A DNA stretch of 64,000 bases, taken from Cantharellus purpuraceus. Taxonomy: Eukaryota; Basidiomycota; Agaricomycetes; Cantharellales; Hydnaceae. Shown piece by piece: positions 53,730 through 64,000 of the stretch. The position numbers were made by a program, and so were the translations under genes. The notes below the pieces were generated by a model. That model did not search any database, was not told the origin of the DNA, and saw only the letters and a program-made list of their open reading frames with translations. The first letter of the stretch is position 1. Each line of letters starts with the position of its first letter. The DNA lies in the NCBI GenBank assembly GCA_025174535.1, contig JALBUN010000003.1:372001-436000 (forward strand), given 5' to 3'.

Positions 53730-54572
53730 ATGTCGACTTTCCATATCCGCGCTGCCACACCCGATGACATTGTAGGTCGACCCACAATTTCGAAAGAATT
53801 GCTTCACGCACATGTCTCTAGGGCACGATCATAAAGCTAATTGTGGGCCTGGTCAGCTTTGAATTTTCGCAGTATACCTCCCCAGCTTATTAGCCCACAC
53901 TCCAGGCAACATACGAGAAAGAGCCCGACTCGGCAAAGGCCACCCCAGAACTCGTAAGAACTCTGCAGAGCGAGTGTCGAGTGGGGGCGACTTATCCATC
54001 TCGATCGGTGCACAGCTGCAGAAGAACCTCTTCGACACGCCATACGCTCATGCCTTGCTGGCCGTGAGCGGTCCGTCGGACAAGCCTGGAGAACCAATTG
54101 GACTGGCTCTATACTTCTTCAACTTCTCAACGTGGACGGGAAGGCCGGGTCTTTACGTGAGTGCTTACCACTAGGTGTTGACACCGATCAGCACAGCACA
54201 CCCACCTTCCGCAGTTGGAGGATCTGTATGTCGAGGAGGCGTATCGCAACCAGGGCGTCGGAAAGGCCTTTTTCGGAGAGCTGGGTGCAATTGCTCAACA
54301 AAAGGTATGGATCTTGAGAGAGTGAAAGATTGCGCGCTCAATGTTGAGTGTCGAACAGGAATGTGCCCGGTTGGACTGGTCTGTACTCAAGGTAGGTGTG
54401 CATCTCCAGCAGAGGCGGGCCCACTCAAATTCAGAAATCACAGTGGAATGCGCCAAGCATTGCCTTTTACGAAAAAGTGTTGGGTGCAAAAGGGATGCCA
54501 GAGTGGCAGGGAATGCGTCTTGAAGGGGAGGGCATCTCTGCATTAACCAAGTACCGAACGATATCCAGCTAG
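53730..54572 (+). CDS. GNAT-family N-acetyltransferase (SSAT-like)
   Basis: Transfers an acetyl group from acetyl-CoA to an amine. The start MSTFHIRAATPDDI is typical of the fold. Later exons read in frame across short introns: ATYEKEPDSAKATPEL, then LFDTPYAHALLAVSG, LALYFFNFSTWTGRPGLY, LEDLYVEEAYRNQGVGKAFF (the Arg/Gln-x-x-Gly-x-Gly acetyl-CoA site), ARLDWSVLK and WNAPSIAFYEKVLGAKGMPE. The order and the LDWSVL / FYEK block fit the spermidine/thialysine acetyltransferase group, though the substrate is not proved. The joint between the first exon and ATYEK (about 53772-53910) is not resolved: an in-frame TAG appears in the simplest model, so another exon boundary, or damage, must be there. Confidence 0.82.
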
Positions 54573-54728
54573 TTACCAGTAGATCAGCGTTGCGGGGCGG
54601 TGACTATACAGTTATAGCAGTGTTTCAAAGTCCGCCACTTACTCCTGCCCCGCGGCACAAAACAAGGATCTGAAAACTCACGAGTTACGACACCATCCAG
54701 CCATATCACACACCTTACCCTTCACACC

Positions 54729-55413
54729 ATGGACCCGGCCAAGCTCGCAAAGCTCCAGGCGCAAGCAGCGAGCAACCGGATAGGTGCGTCGTGTCGCCAA
54801 TAGCATCTGCCACTGAGCATCGAGACGAGCTGCCATTGCGGCGATGCAGGTGGTAAAGGCACTGTGCGGCGCAAGATTGTTCGAAAAACAAAGCCGTCGA
54901 ATGCGCAAGACGACAAGAAACTGCAGAGCTCACTGAAGAAGCTAAATGTACAGCCAATTCCCGGCGTAGAGGAGGTGAACATGTTCCGCGAAGACGGCAA
55001 TGTACTTCATTTCAGCGCACCGAAAGGTAAGGTTGCACCCTTTTAAGAAAACAGCCGTGTGCTGTTGAGTTGCCGTGGTTCGAAACGCTGACATGACGCG
55101 GCACTTGCCCCCCACAGTCCATGCGGCCGTTCCTGCCAACACATTTGCCATTTATGGGGCGGGCCACGTTAAAGAGCTCACCGAACTCGTTCCTGGTATT
55201 CTCAACCAGCTTGGCCCCGACTCCCTCGCGTCGCTCCGTAAACTTGCCGAAAGCTACCAGGCCATCCAGCAGGGTCAACAGAGGCCGGGAGGACCTAATG
55301 CCGGCGCAGCAGGTGGAGACGACGATGACGACGACGATGACGTTCCTGACCTGGTGGAGAACTTTGACGTGGAAGACGCAGCAGCAAAGGGGAAGCTCGA
55401 GGAGCTTAACTAG
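54729..55413 (+). CDS. EGD1: Nascent polypeptide-associated complex, beta subunit
   Basis: The ribosome-bound NAC heterodimer shields emerging chains. Three exons: 54729-54783, 54850-55026 and 55118-55413, 175 residues. The N-terminus has [20 protein letters not shown] and the ribosome-contact motif [14 protein letters not shown]. The NAC domain follows ([40 protein letters not shown]), then [20 protein letters not shown] and an acidic tail with eight Asp in a row ([19 protein letters not shown]). All introns restore the family reading frame. Length is normal and it looks functional. It is convergent with the LIM gene. Confidence 0.95.
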
Positions 55414-55832
55414 TGGCGGTGTGTGTGGTCGGGAGGGGTGGGATGTGCTCGATGTGGGTCCGTCGTCTCTATGGTTGGAGCTGAGGCTAAGCCGTTCATT
55501 TTCCTACTGTTCTGCTGCCGTATTTGTCTTCCCTCAGTTTGTGTTTTCCTTCCTATTTGCCACTGATCCACATGCCGTACTCGCTTCCGCATTGCATGCA
55601 CGTACAAAAGACAACACATACAATAAAAACTCACTGTCGCTAGTGTTGGGGGGGTTGTATCATCGAACAGCTGTCTTATAATTGGGGCTTCCAAGCATGG
55701 ACTACAGCATTTCAGATAAGATGCAAGTACTCTAGACATCAAAAAGCTACATGAAGACACAGTCATGAAGGTCGTAAAGTGTAAAAAAAGGAGGTTACAT
55801 GATACATTGAAAACAAGATACGGTAGCACAAA

Positions 55833-58488
55833 CTAGATTTCGTTCCTGATAATGAGACTAAAGCAGGGCTCGCAATAGGCTTTGTTGTCCCGCTGGAAAA
55901 ACGCAGGATCGTCAAAGGGTTTCTCACAGCCCTGTATTCGCTCGCGGGATGAGCACTGAGCAAACAGATACGAAGGGACCAATCACTCACCGCACACAAG
56001 AAACACTCCCAACACCACTTTCCACCAAGAGCCTCAACCGCCTGCATCCCATCCCTGATACTCTTTTTACATCGCTTGCATTTTGGGTAGCGCAAGCGCA
56101 CATGGCACGACTCGCAATACGGGTGCCCTTTAAACACAGTGAATCCAACATCGTCCTCGAGCAATCCAGCCTCCCCGTCTGGGCTAGCTTCCCGTCCCTT
56201 GCGCGGTATAGTTGGTGCGAGAAACGGATCTCCACATTCGGCACAGAAAAAGTGCTGCTCGTGGTACGTCCGTTTACCCAACGCAGGGTCATCAAGCGTT
56301 ATAAAACGCTCGTCAATAATGGGCGTCCGACAATGGTAGCATTGCGGCGCAAATTTCTGAGATGGCGACGGGTCAACTACATGACAGCTGGTAGAAGGTG
56401 ATATACAGACCTCATGGTAGTCAAGATGGCAATACGGTCTTCCATCGTGTTCGTAACTGCTAACGTGCTCCAGTAACTCGCCGCAAACCATGCACCTAAA
56501 CGTCACCATGGCACTCTTCAGTTACTATATCCAGTAAAGCTCTGCGGAGAGGCTACGCACTTGAAACATGCTGGATGCCAGCGACCTCCCATGGCACTAA
56601 CAATTCTGCCAACAATACCTCTGCCACATCCATAACAAATCAGCCCCTTTCGCCTCGGCGCCACTCCGCTAGCGGATGTTTGGAGCGTTCCCACAAGGTC
56701 CGCGACAATAATATCAGGAATAGACGACGTAGACGACGTTGAAGAAAACGCCTGCATTTCGGATACCATGATACTCGGCGTAGCCTCCTCCGATACGGTG
56801 AAGTAGGGTCCTTGGGGTACAGTCTTGGCTGGGGGTTCCGACACAGTGAGGGGAGGCGCTTCTGAAAAAGTAACCGCTGGAGGGTGGGAGACACTGTTGA
56901 CTAAAGGACCAGAAACAGTAATGGACGGGCCTGGACCTGTAGAGGTTGACAATATGTCTGTGTCATCGTCATCGTCATCTTCCTCATCATCATCATCGTC
57001 GTCGTCGTCGTCGTCGTCGTCCTCATCATCGTCCTCATCTTCCCTCGGTAGAATCACAGTTGGCACCGGTGGCCTCGATGGTAACATCGACGCTGGCTTA
57101 GTGCGCATGCCAAAGGTTGGCAGTCGGATTGAAGGAGGAGGTGGCGTATCGTCCAGGTCGATCGCAGACCGTCCTGGGCGCGCAAGTGGAGAAGCAGAAT
57201 TCGGCTTAAACTGTGTCCGATTTCCAGCCGGCAGAGCACGTTTTGCAGGTTGCTTGTGCGTTCGCTCTTCGTGCAAAGACAATGATGCAAGCCTGAACGC
57301 AAGAGATTGTGCCTGCTGTGTTCGAGGCGCACGTGAGGGAGAAGGCGCCGGAGCTGGCTGCGCAGGTATTGAGGATGACGAAGGCTGTGGATTCGGGGCG
57401 GGTATTGTTTGCCTTGATATACGGACTACCGGGTGCTCAGAGACATCACGACTATGCTTTACATCGCTTGGGCCCGGTCTTTCAATGGTATCGTTGGTTG
57501 CAGTGGGAAGTGTGGAGCTTCGCTTGGGTAATGCAAATGTACCTGCTCTAGCCTTCATACCATCCATAACACTGGGTGATTGCGTCGGCGAGAAGGGCAG
57601 CGTGCGGCGAGGTGAGGAAGGCGTGGCTGCAGGTGACGGTTGGGAGTGACTAGGAGTAATAGGCTGTGAGGAATGAGACGGAGCCGATTCACCGGGTAGG
57701 AAGGGAAGTGGTCTCCTGGAAGCCGTAGATTCGACTGTGTGAGTAGAAGCCTGTGCACTCTGTACATTACTGGGAGTAATCTGTTTATGTGATATTGGCT
57801 TGTACGACTGTTGTGGAGCGCTCGGAGACTGGTTCTGGGACTGAATCTGGAACGGCTGCGTCTGGGAGGGCGGTTGAGTCATTTGTGGAATAGAAGATGT
57901 AGATGCTTGGGGCGACGTATGTGATGGGTATGCTGAATGGCGCTGAACTTGTACTCCAGGAACAGGTCCATAGGTCGGTGGCATTGAAGTCGGTCTCGGT
58001 CTTGCTACTCCTGTCGTCGCCGAGGGATCCGGCAATGGTCGCCTCGTCTTGTCAGGGGACTGCGAGTTCGCTCGTGTCGGTGGTATTATAGGGCCAGGTC
58101 GAGGTTGGGGGTACGAGAACGGTGAGGTAGATGGGTAACTCTGAATATGGGGGTGGGTATTACGAGATTGGATAGGCTGGCTAGGTGTATAGGTAGCTGG
58201 AGCTTGGTGCACGGCTATTGGGTTCGGTTGCGGGGTCGAGTGAGGGGCATAACGCCGCTGAGGGGTGAATTGTTGAGAAGGCTGTTGTGTAAAATACTGA
58301 GCAGGACGCGACTGGCGATACTGGGGGTAACTCTGATACGGCTGGGAAAACGGAGCTGCTGGGGGTTGGGCCGTCTGTGTATGTGATGTCTGTTGAACAC
58401 GAGGTTTTAGTTGTGTAGGTTGGAATCCTTGGCTTTGTTGCGGTTGGTGATGGGTCTGAAGTCTCGGTTGCTGATAATACGGGATCAT
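55833..58488 (-). CDS. Three-LIM-domain protein with long disordered N-terminus
   Basis: A large first exon (56561-58488, 642 codons) and at least three more. The N-terminal 550 residues are Pro, Gln, Ser and Thr-rich, with an Asp/Glu run of about 25 residues coded by GAC/GAT repeats near 56970-57040. LIM1 spans the first intron: CYGCGRGIVGRIVSAMGG, then HPACFKCMVCGELL and YCHLDYHE. LIM2 is CYHCRTPIIDERFI through YHEQHFFCAECGDPF and YCESCHVRL. LIM3 is CKRCKKSIRD, CWECFLCAGCEKPF and YCEPCFSLI, ending NEI. An in-frame 51-base intron after LDYHE is likely (GT-AG; it joins to KFAPQCYHC). The layout resembles fungal paxillin-like proteins (Pxl1), which act at the septum and polarity sites; that role is inference. 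Confidence 0.9.
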
Positions 58489-58554
58489 CAGTAGACTTTC
58501 TCACTGTCCTTGGCAGCAAAGAGACAGGTCGGTCGTTGCAACGGACGAAGTCCA

Positions 58555-58564
58555 GTCACGTGAC
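58555..58564. promoter_or_regulatory. Palindromic E-box GTCACGTGAC
   Basis: A perfect 10-base palindrome, 67-76 bases upstream of the LIM gene ATG at 58488. Confidence 0.45.
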
Positions 58565-58971
58565 CATTTGTTTCACGGTCGCCCACTACTTTATATGAAG
58601 TCGCAACGCAATGAAATGCATATACATTTCTTGAAACGCTCAGGTGCCTGCAATGTAGAGCAAGGTCTTGTCATGCCCAAAGTCTTGGCTACACCATGTA
58701 TGCTTAGCACGCAGCCTGTGCTCACAGGTGTCTTGCCGGAAACGACGCATAAATATCAACATGCCCGGTATAGACTAGATCTGCCGCCGAACTTGATATC
58801 ACCGTCCATAAAAATGTGGTAAATGGACATCAAGCTCTCCAAGTAGCGAAAGTAACGAGGGGTATTGCAGAAAAATAAGTATGCACGAACCTCTGCCATG
58901 TTTCAGTCAGCGAAGAAACAACCAAGGCTAGTTGCAGACTTGAAATGGACATACTACACTTGAAGAATGCA
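58565..58971. other. Spacer upstream of the LIM gene, no gene seen
   Basis: About 400 bases between the E-box and the end of membrane-family member C. Only a short unconvincing frame at 58568-58822. Confidence 0.4.
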
Positions 58972-59913
58972 TTATCCTTCTTCCACATATGGCATTACCA
59001 CGGTGCCAAATGCCACTTCATCCATGCCATCTTCGTCATCGTGGCCATAGTAGGCGCGGGGGTCGTATCCATAGGGTATTGTCGTCTCCAAGCTTCTCTT
59101 CTTTCCCTTGTGGGACGTGTCTTCCGATCCTTCACCTTTCACGCTTTTCTTTTCTGATGTTGGTGGTAGGATATCGTTGCTCTCACTTGGTTCCTCCGAT
59201 AAGTGTGAAGGGCGTCGCCGCTGATGCGGAAGTGAAATCAACACGACCACTTCGACTTGATTAATGGGTTCCTCATCATCACTATCTTCTGGTGGTTGAG
59301 GAACTGGTCGGGGTTGTGTTGGCAGAAGGACAGAAATTGGTGCTCGTGGCGGTTGTGGCGGTCGTGGCGGTCGTGGTGCTCTACGCTCACCACCAAACAT
59401 GCGCGAGAAGAATGTGACCGGTCGATCTGAAGGTATGAGATATCTTGGACGACGCGCTTTCGGCGCTGCGCGTAATGCAGTAGCAGAAAGAGGCTGCCAA
59501 ATTGTGTTACCGTATTTCAGTGTCTGAGCATATGATATGGGCTGTTGGATATGATTTACCATGATCTCCGCCCATGCTGTCCGTTCACTTTCGCTCATTA
59601 CTTGTAATTCCCAGAGCTTTGGCGGAGGCCCCTTTGGGCCGCCGCCACTACCACCACCACCACCCCCACGACGGCCACCAACACCAATCAAGGCATCTAT
59701 GGGCCATGTAGGGTCATCCTCTCGCGGAAGAGTACGACGCTCGATGACATGTCGCCACACCACAATGAAAACAATAGCAGCCAGGAGGACGCCGGTGATA
59801 AGGAAGGCTGGAAGCAGCGGAGGCGTCGCTCCATTGAACGATCCTGGGCCATTAGAGGTTTGTTCCGCAAAGGCGACGGTCACCGGTGTCGCAGGCATGA
59901 CGGAGTCCGACAT
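58972..59913 (-). CDS. Single-pass membrane protein family, member C
   Basis: Two exons: 59560-59913 and 58972-59493, 291 residues, joined in phase 0 by a 66-base intron without an in-frame stop. I start at ATG 59913 (MSDSVMPATP), since the longer frame opens with a non-ATG codon. A short lumenal or outer N-terminus with an NG-rich stretch precedes the membrane segment (LLPAFLITGVLLAAIVFIVV) and the basic WRHVIERR. The tail has a Gly-rich linker, then the family motifs: PKLWELQVM, W-A-E-I-M before the intron and P-L-S-A after it, VEVVVLISLPHQR, an acidic/basic spacer, and DEVAFGTVVMPY close to the C-terminus. The intron sits at exactly the same place as in members A and B. Function unknown. 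Confidence 0.82.
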   Translation of the reverse strand: MSDSVMPATPVTVAFAEQTSNGPGSFNGATPPLLPAFLITGVLLAAIVFIVVWRHVIERRTLPREDDPTWPIDALIGVGGRRGGGGGGSGGGPKGPPPKLWELQVMSESERTAWAEIMVNHIQQPISYAQTLKYGNTIWQPLSATALRAAPKARRPRYLIPSDRPVTFFSRMFGGERRAPRPPRPPQPPRAPISVLLPTQPRPVPQPPEDSDDEEPINQVEVVVLISLPHQRRRPSHLSEEPSESNDILPPTSEKKSVKGEGSEDTSHKGKKRSLETTIPYGYDPRAYYGHDDEDGMDEVAFGTVVMPYVEEG

Positions 59914-60258
59914 GATGCCAGTTAGATACAAAGCACAGACGGTGTGCTGCGTTGGAGCGGATGCTATGTTCAGTGCGGCGATGCGTCGGAACTCGTCAGT
60001 ATTTTGGTATCGCCATGGACCGAGCGCGGCTTTGGCTCATGGGAAGAGGGATGCGGATTGGTGAGACACCAAAGTTAAACTTGGGACGCCCTCAAGGGAT
60101 GGGAACTCGTGACGTTCATCAACTGTACACTGCCCAATGAGGCCGCGTCACACGCCGCAGCGGGCGCGGTACCAAAAAGGAACTATTTGTTTAAATTGTA
60201 CATTCACACGTTGATACAAGCCCGGTCCACTCGACACGAACATAAAAGGTCCAGGAAG

Positions 60259-62104
60259 TTAGACGTTGCGCCGCTTCATACCAACCCGAGTTTCCATAGG
60301 CTTCCTCAAGAAACCTTCTTGGGTGAGGAACTGTAATGTCAATCAGTATCAAAAGGGACCATGAATGATGGCGCTAGACAGACGCACATCCTGCTTAGGA
60401 TTCTCTAGGTCAAATTCATAACGTCTGAAGATAGTTGCAATGATAATGAATAACTCCATGGTGGCGAGGTTCTTGCCGACGCAAGCTCTGTGCATGGTCA
60501 AATAGTCATCCACTACAATGCGGGCTGTCCGCTCACCTCGGCCCAAACGAAAAGGGGTTGAACGTTTTCTGAATTTCCACAGGGTCTCTCTCAAACCATC
60601 GCTCCGGCCTGAAGACATCCACGTCCTTACCCCATACATCGGGATCTCTGTGGATAGTATAACTGGGGACACTGAGCACTGTGCCTTCTTTGAAAAACTT
60701 TCCGCACACTTCCAATCCTCCTTCCGGGATCAGACGTGGTAGCCCCATGGAAGACGTGGAATGCAGGCGCAAACTTTCATTGATACAGGCGTAGAGGTAT
60801 CTGAGCTTCTTGACACTTTCATAAGCTACAACACCTTCTTCGAGACCCAGAGCCTCGTCGAGCTCTGCGTGTAGCTTTCTCTGGGTCTCGGGGTACCGTG
60901 CAAGGTGGTACGTAATGCCACAAGATGAACTGGATGATACATTGAGTTACGGTAATAAAAGAGAGAGGCAACGTACTTGGACGTTGTGTCACTGCCCGCA
61001 ATCAACTGGGTGAGTGCCTCCGCAATTAATTCTTCTTTTCCCATAGGATTCCCCTCTTCATCTTTACCCTCCTGCAACTTGGCCAGGAGATCCCCGCGTT
61101 CAGATGCACTTGGGTCGGCCAAACGCTTTTCGACAGCAGCTATAGCAATACCTGTCAAGTGTTTGACGGCCTGCTGTCCTCGGGCATACCAGGGTATACG
61201 CTTCACCAACGGTCGAACCCATGGCGGAAGAACTCCAATCGATGCCGAGAAGTCGCCCCGTGAATTAAGAATCTGGACTGCTGGGATGTGGATCGTCTTA
61301 AGAGGGGCACCAGGTTCGCTAATGGCTACTGGAGCAATGTCCTCTGCAGCATCTAGCATGCCGAAGGGAGCACCAAATGCCAGGTCACCGATGATGTCAA
61401 AGGCAAGGTAGTTGTACCATGGCAGAACATCAAACCAAACTCGGCCATCTCTACCAAACCAGCCACCTTCTCCTTCTTTCCCTGAGAGATTGTCCTTGCC
61501 ATTAGCACACATTCTGTCCCATTGGGCCAATAATTTGGTCAGTGCCATACGGGCGTTAATTTCGAATGCCAGCACATTCTTCTGTGAAAATATGTGCGAG
61601 ACAATCTTACGCTTCCTAGTGTGCTCTGCACGAGAACGAGTGTTGAAGAGACCGCGATTAATGGCAACGAACGCATCGTAAAAGTTGGACTTGAGTTGTT
61701 GTCGTCAGGAGCTGTCTCCCCTGTTTTTAGTCTAAGGCCTTACCTTTGTAGTACCGTTCCCATGCGCGTAGACTATCTGGAGGGCATGGGGGTCGCTAAT
61801 TGATACATGGTCTGGTGCAATGCGTACGAATTTGCCTGCAGGTGCAATGAGAAAATTCCAACAAGCAAGGGTATAAAGGCGTGCCGTATTTCACATGCAT
61901 ATCATGCACATGCTCAGAACGACAGCCCTGCGCGGCCCAGTAGCCCAACCACATATCCGACATCGCAGCTAAATTGGGTCCTGGTATGGAACGGAGACCG
62001 TGCTCATCGAGCAACCAAGCGAGGAAATGGTAGAATGGCACGAGGAGAAACAATCCGAGGACGGTCTGTAGGGGATGATCGATAGTATATGAAACGATTG
62101 CCAT
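60259..62104 (-). CDS. Cytochrome P450, CYP53-like (benzoate 4-hydroxylase type)
   Basis: A microsomal monooxygenase. The first ATG in frame is at 62104 (MAIVSYTIDHPLQTVLGLFL), giving an N-terminal anchor and the hinge SIPGPNLAAMSD. Traced by eye: KFVRIAPDHVSISDPHALQI, NFYDAFVAINRGLFNTRSRA, the helix I motif LIAGSDTT, ExxR in NESLRLHSTSSMGLPR, PERWF, and the haem loop FNPFSFGPRACVGKNLA. The last exon (FLTQEGFLRKP) restores the family C-terminus and ends at 60259. SSMGLPRLIPEGGL and VLSVPSYTIHRDP resemble CYP53 enzymes that para-hydroxylate benzoate; the family call is likely, the substrate is inference. The first intron appears to use a GC donor near 61884. Intact as read. Confidence 0.9.
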
Positions 62105-62753
62105 AGCTAACAGAAATGAGGGCTTCGTCAAGTATCGTAGCACTCTTTTATGAAAGCTTCAAAGAGGTATTGAGAGAAACTCTGGTTATTTAGGAGTCTC
62201 GGAAGGTTTTAACTCGATCGACTCCGCTAGGACCCGACCTACTTGTACCTTAGTGTAAATGGATGTACAAGGTACGCCAGCATCGCACGACCTAGTGTCA
62301 ATTGACTGATGACACTCCTATCTGGACTTGTTCCTAAGGACAATAATGAGGACCGGTGAGCGGATGTCGTATTGTGCAAGACGACGGTGACTACCTGTAT
62401 GCATACCCCATCGATCCAGATCTATTGGACAGAAGAGTTCGGCCGTAACAACATTCAGGCGGATATTTCTTCCCAGCAGGTTATACATATTACAAATGTG
62501 CACTTTTTTCATCTGCGGAACAGTTTACATGAAGTCATAACACTAAGAACATAATCTTCGTCATGAGTTTCGTGTTGGTGGAACTGAGTGGCGAATGTGA
62601 ATTCGCAAATTATATGACATCGCTACGTATTCCATTTCCAGTTCCATGCAAGGGTCCGGCTTCTGGAATCTTGAGTCAGCAGCTAGTAGTACACTCCGAC
62701 CGGAAGGAACGGCTCACGGTGACTCTTAGAAGAAAGACCTGCCCCGGTGGGGG
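62105..62753. other. Intergenic, promoter side of the P450
   Basis: No clear gene. The open frame at 62563-62886 (plus, 107 residues) runs into the dispersed repeat and may belong to it. Confidence 0.35.
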
Positions 62754-62900
62754 GATGACGAAGATCATACGACTCGCCCTCAACGTGGACTCCTATGGGT
62801 CCACGACTCGGCAGGCCATAAACAATTTTCTAGCGCTTACTGGAGTTCACGCTCTTTCTGCTGAACTCCAGTCTCCGCCTGCCTAAGTTGTTAGGGGACC
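62754..62900 (+). repeat. Dispersed repeat, copy 2
   Basis: The counterpart of 13955-14215 (there on the minus strand). It has a 10-bp hairpin (62840-62849 with 62862-62871), then CCGCCTG and AAGTTGTTAGG. TGTTAGGGGACC could be the start of an LTR running right, but no matching edge was identified. Confidence 0.55.
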
Positions 62901-64000
62901 AACAAAGCCTTGACCATCTCACATTACGCTAATCTGATAACGTGTGCATTCACAATGTTTGTGCATCTGAACGATCAGCGCTAGCCATGAGACGTCTATG
63001 GATATCTGCTGTCAGCTGACCATGTCAGAACAACCATGATCCGCCAATCTCAGTTACCTATCCGACTCCACCACGTATGCCTCTCTTCGTCATTTTTGCC
63101 TCGAATCTGATATTAACAATTGTGGTATGGCACATCTTGCATTCCAAGTTGCGCGGTCCTTGTTCCTGCTCATAAGATTACGTAATCTTTATGAATTGAA
63201 AACTTTCTTACGCATATCGGTCCACGAACAGTCCATCACATTTGATATATAAGTACGTGCATCCATGATGTAGGCCGTACTCTGAACATGCCTTTCTGCT
63301 TATTTTGTAGCCGTCACAGTCTCTTCCGCTTGTTGGAGTATCGAGGCCGACGAACACGGAAGCATAGTTTCGGTACCACAGAGTTCAACAGCCGCAAATA
63401 CACACGCATAGCGGTCAAGTACGGCGATCCTTATTTCAGTTTGCCCACCTGACTCGGTGGTATATAAGTTTAATATTGTTCTATCGGACACTTCAGTTGA
63501 TTGCCCGCACAACTGAAGTGCCCGCACAACTGAAGTGTACGTCCCATTTCATCTAACTACATTAACCGCGAGCTCTGTAGTATATATCTAGTTCCTCTTC
63601 GCGTCCATATCTTTCACCGCTACCCCCCAGCACCACGTGTGGTGATCAATGTTATAATAGCACCGCGCCTTCGACCTTGACATCTCTATAGGTATTGCGA
63701 GGCACACAACTTCCGGAGACCATAGGGGGTGGATAAATAAATACTCTGGGGAAAGTATGATCAACGTGGTTAATGCTATCGTCCCCAGAGACATTCATGC
63801 TGATACAGCCTTGGACATCACATGCAAAACCACTATGCTCAGGTCCTTTCTCGACTCAGAAGACCACTAATAAATTCGTCTCTGAGGCTTGCTCTACCCA
63901 GAACTCACTCTGGTGGCACGAAGAAATTTACGCAATCAATGAATTAATGATGAGAGTGGCTGAGGGTCAAGCCAGAGGTGGGGCGCGGATGAATATGACT
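62901..64000. other. Window end, no confident gene
   Basis: AT-rich with short frames. A 17-base direct repeat (GCCCGCACAACTGAAGT at 63503-63519 and 63520-63536) is preceded by its partial inverse ACTTCAGTTG at 63490-63499, so it can fold two alternative hairpins. Confidence 0.4.

Noticed and set aside
56825..57649. 274-residue plus-strand frame with a poly-Ser run
   Set aside because: Antisense shadow of the LIM-protein gene; the Ser run is the reverse of the Asp repeat.
62891..63560. Solo LTR beginning TGTTAGG
   Set aside because: No matching CA end, no second copy of the body and no target-site duplication could be seen; kept only as a possibility.

Overview
This is a nuclear fragment of a filamentous basidiomycete (Agaricomycotina-like). 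The evidence is dense genes with many roughly 45-75 nt GT-AG introns, a mitochondrial DNA polymerase gamma, an SRm160/PWI splicing factor, p24 and NAC subunits, a DUF6699-type protein, two cytochrome P450s and VIT/vWA proteins. The species cannot be told from the sequence. Exon models were read by eye from frame continuity, splice signals and family motifs; no search was run.

Left part (1-27 kb). A one-exon mitochondrial DNA polymerase (811-4941, minus) is followed upstream by an intact P450 (5289-7534, minus). Next come two proline/serine-rich, probably disordered proteins with the same two-exon plan and a similar C-terminal module (9817-10671 and 11983-12652, both minus). A degraded coding fragment and a dispersed repeat carrying a perfect 24-bp inverted repeat lie at 13.3-14.2 kb. 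Two tandem VIT + von Willebrand A paralogues (15173-18529 and 19020-22007, plus) share patches of near-identity. A DUF6699-type gene sits at 25739-26455 (minus).

Middle (27-48 kb). This is gene-poor. It holds a gluconokinase (32446-33111), the first member of an unrecognised single-pass membrane family (34950-35752), and then a 12-kb repeat island. Two copies of a composite locus (A about 37.1-39.3 kb, B about 42.5-46.1 kb) have similar outer flanks but unrelated tandem-repeat cores. On the minus strand the right flank looks like a promoter (TATA-like box, pyrimidine-rich leader, ATG), and the core of B is built from repeats carrying splice-like donors, branch points and acceptors. A decayed fragment of the DNA polymerase gamma gene lies between the copies (about 39.5-39.9 kb). 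A short tandem array with tRNA-like A and B boxes lies at 46.8-47.3 kb.

Right part (48-62 kb). This is compact and conserved: membrane-family member B (48332-49081, plus), SRRM1-like PWI/RS protein (49284-51425, minus) sharing an 84-bp divergent promoter with an Erv25-like p24 protein (51510-52370, plus), a BTB/POZ protein (52649-53466, minus), a GNAT acetyltransferase (53730-54572, plus), NAC beta (54729-55413, plus), a three-LIM-domain protein (55833-58488, minus), membrane-family member C (58972-59913, minus) and a CYP53-like P450 (60259-62104, minus). The end of the window carries a second copy of the 14-kb dispersed repeat and no confident gene.

The strongest candidates for undescribed biology are the three-member membrane family with one conserved intron position, and the composite locus with conserved flanks and a replaced satellite core.
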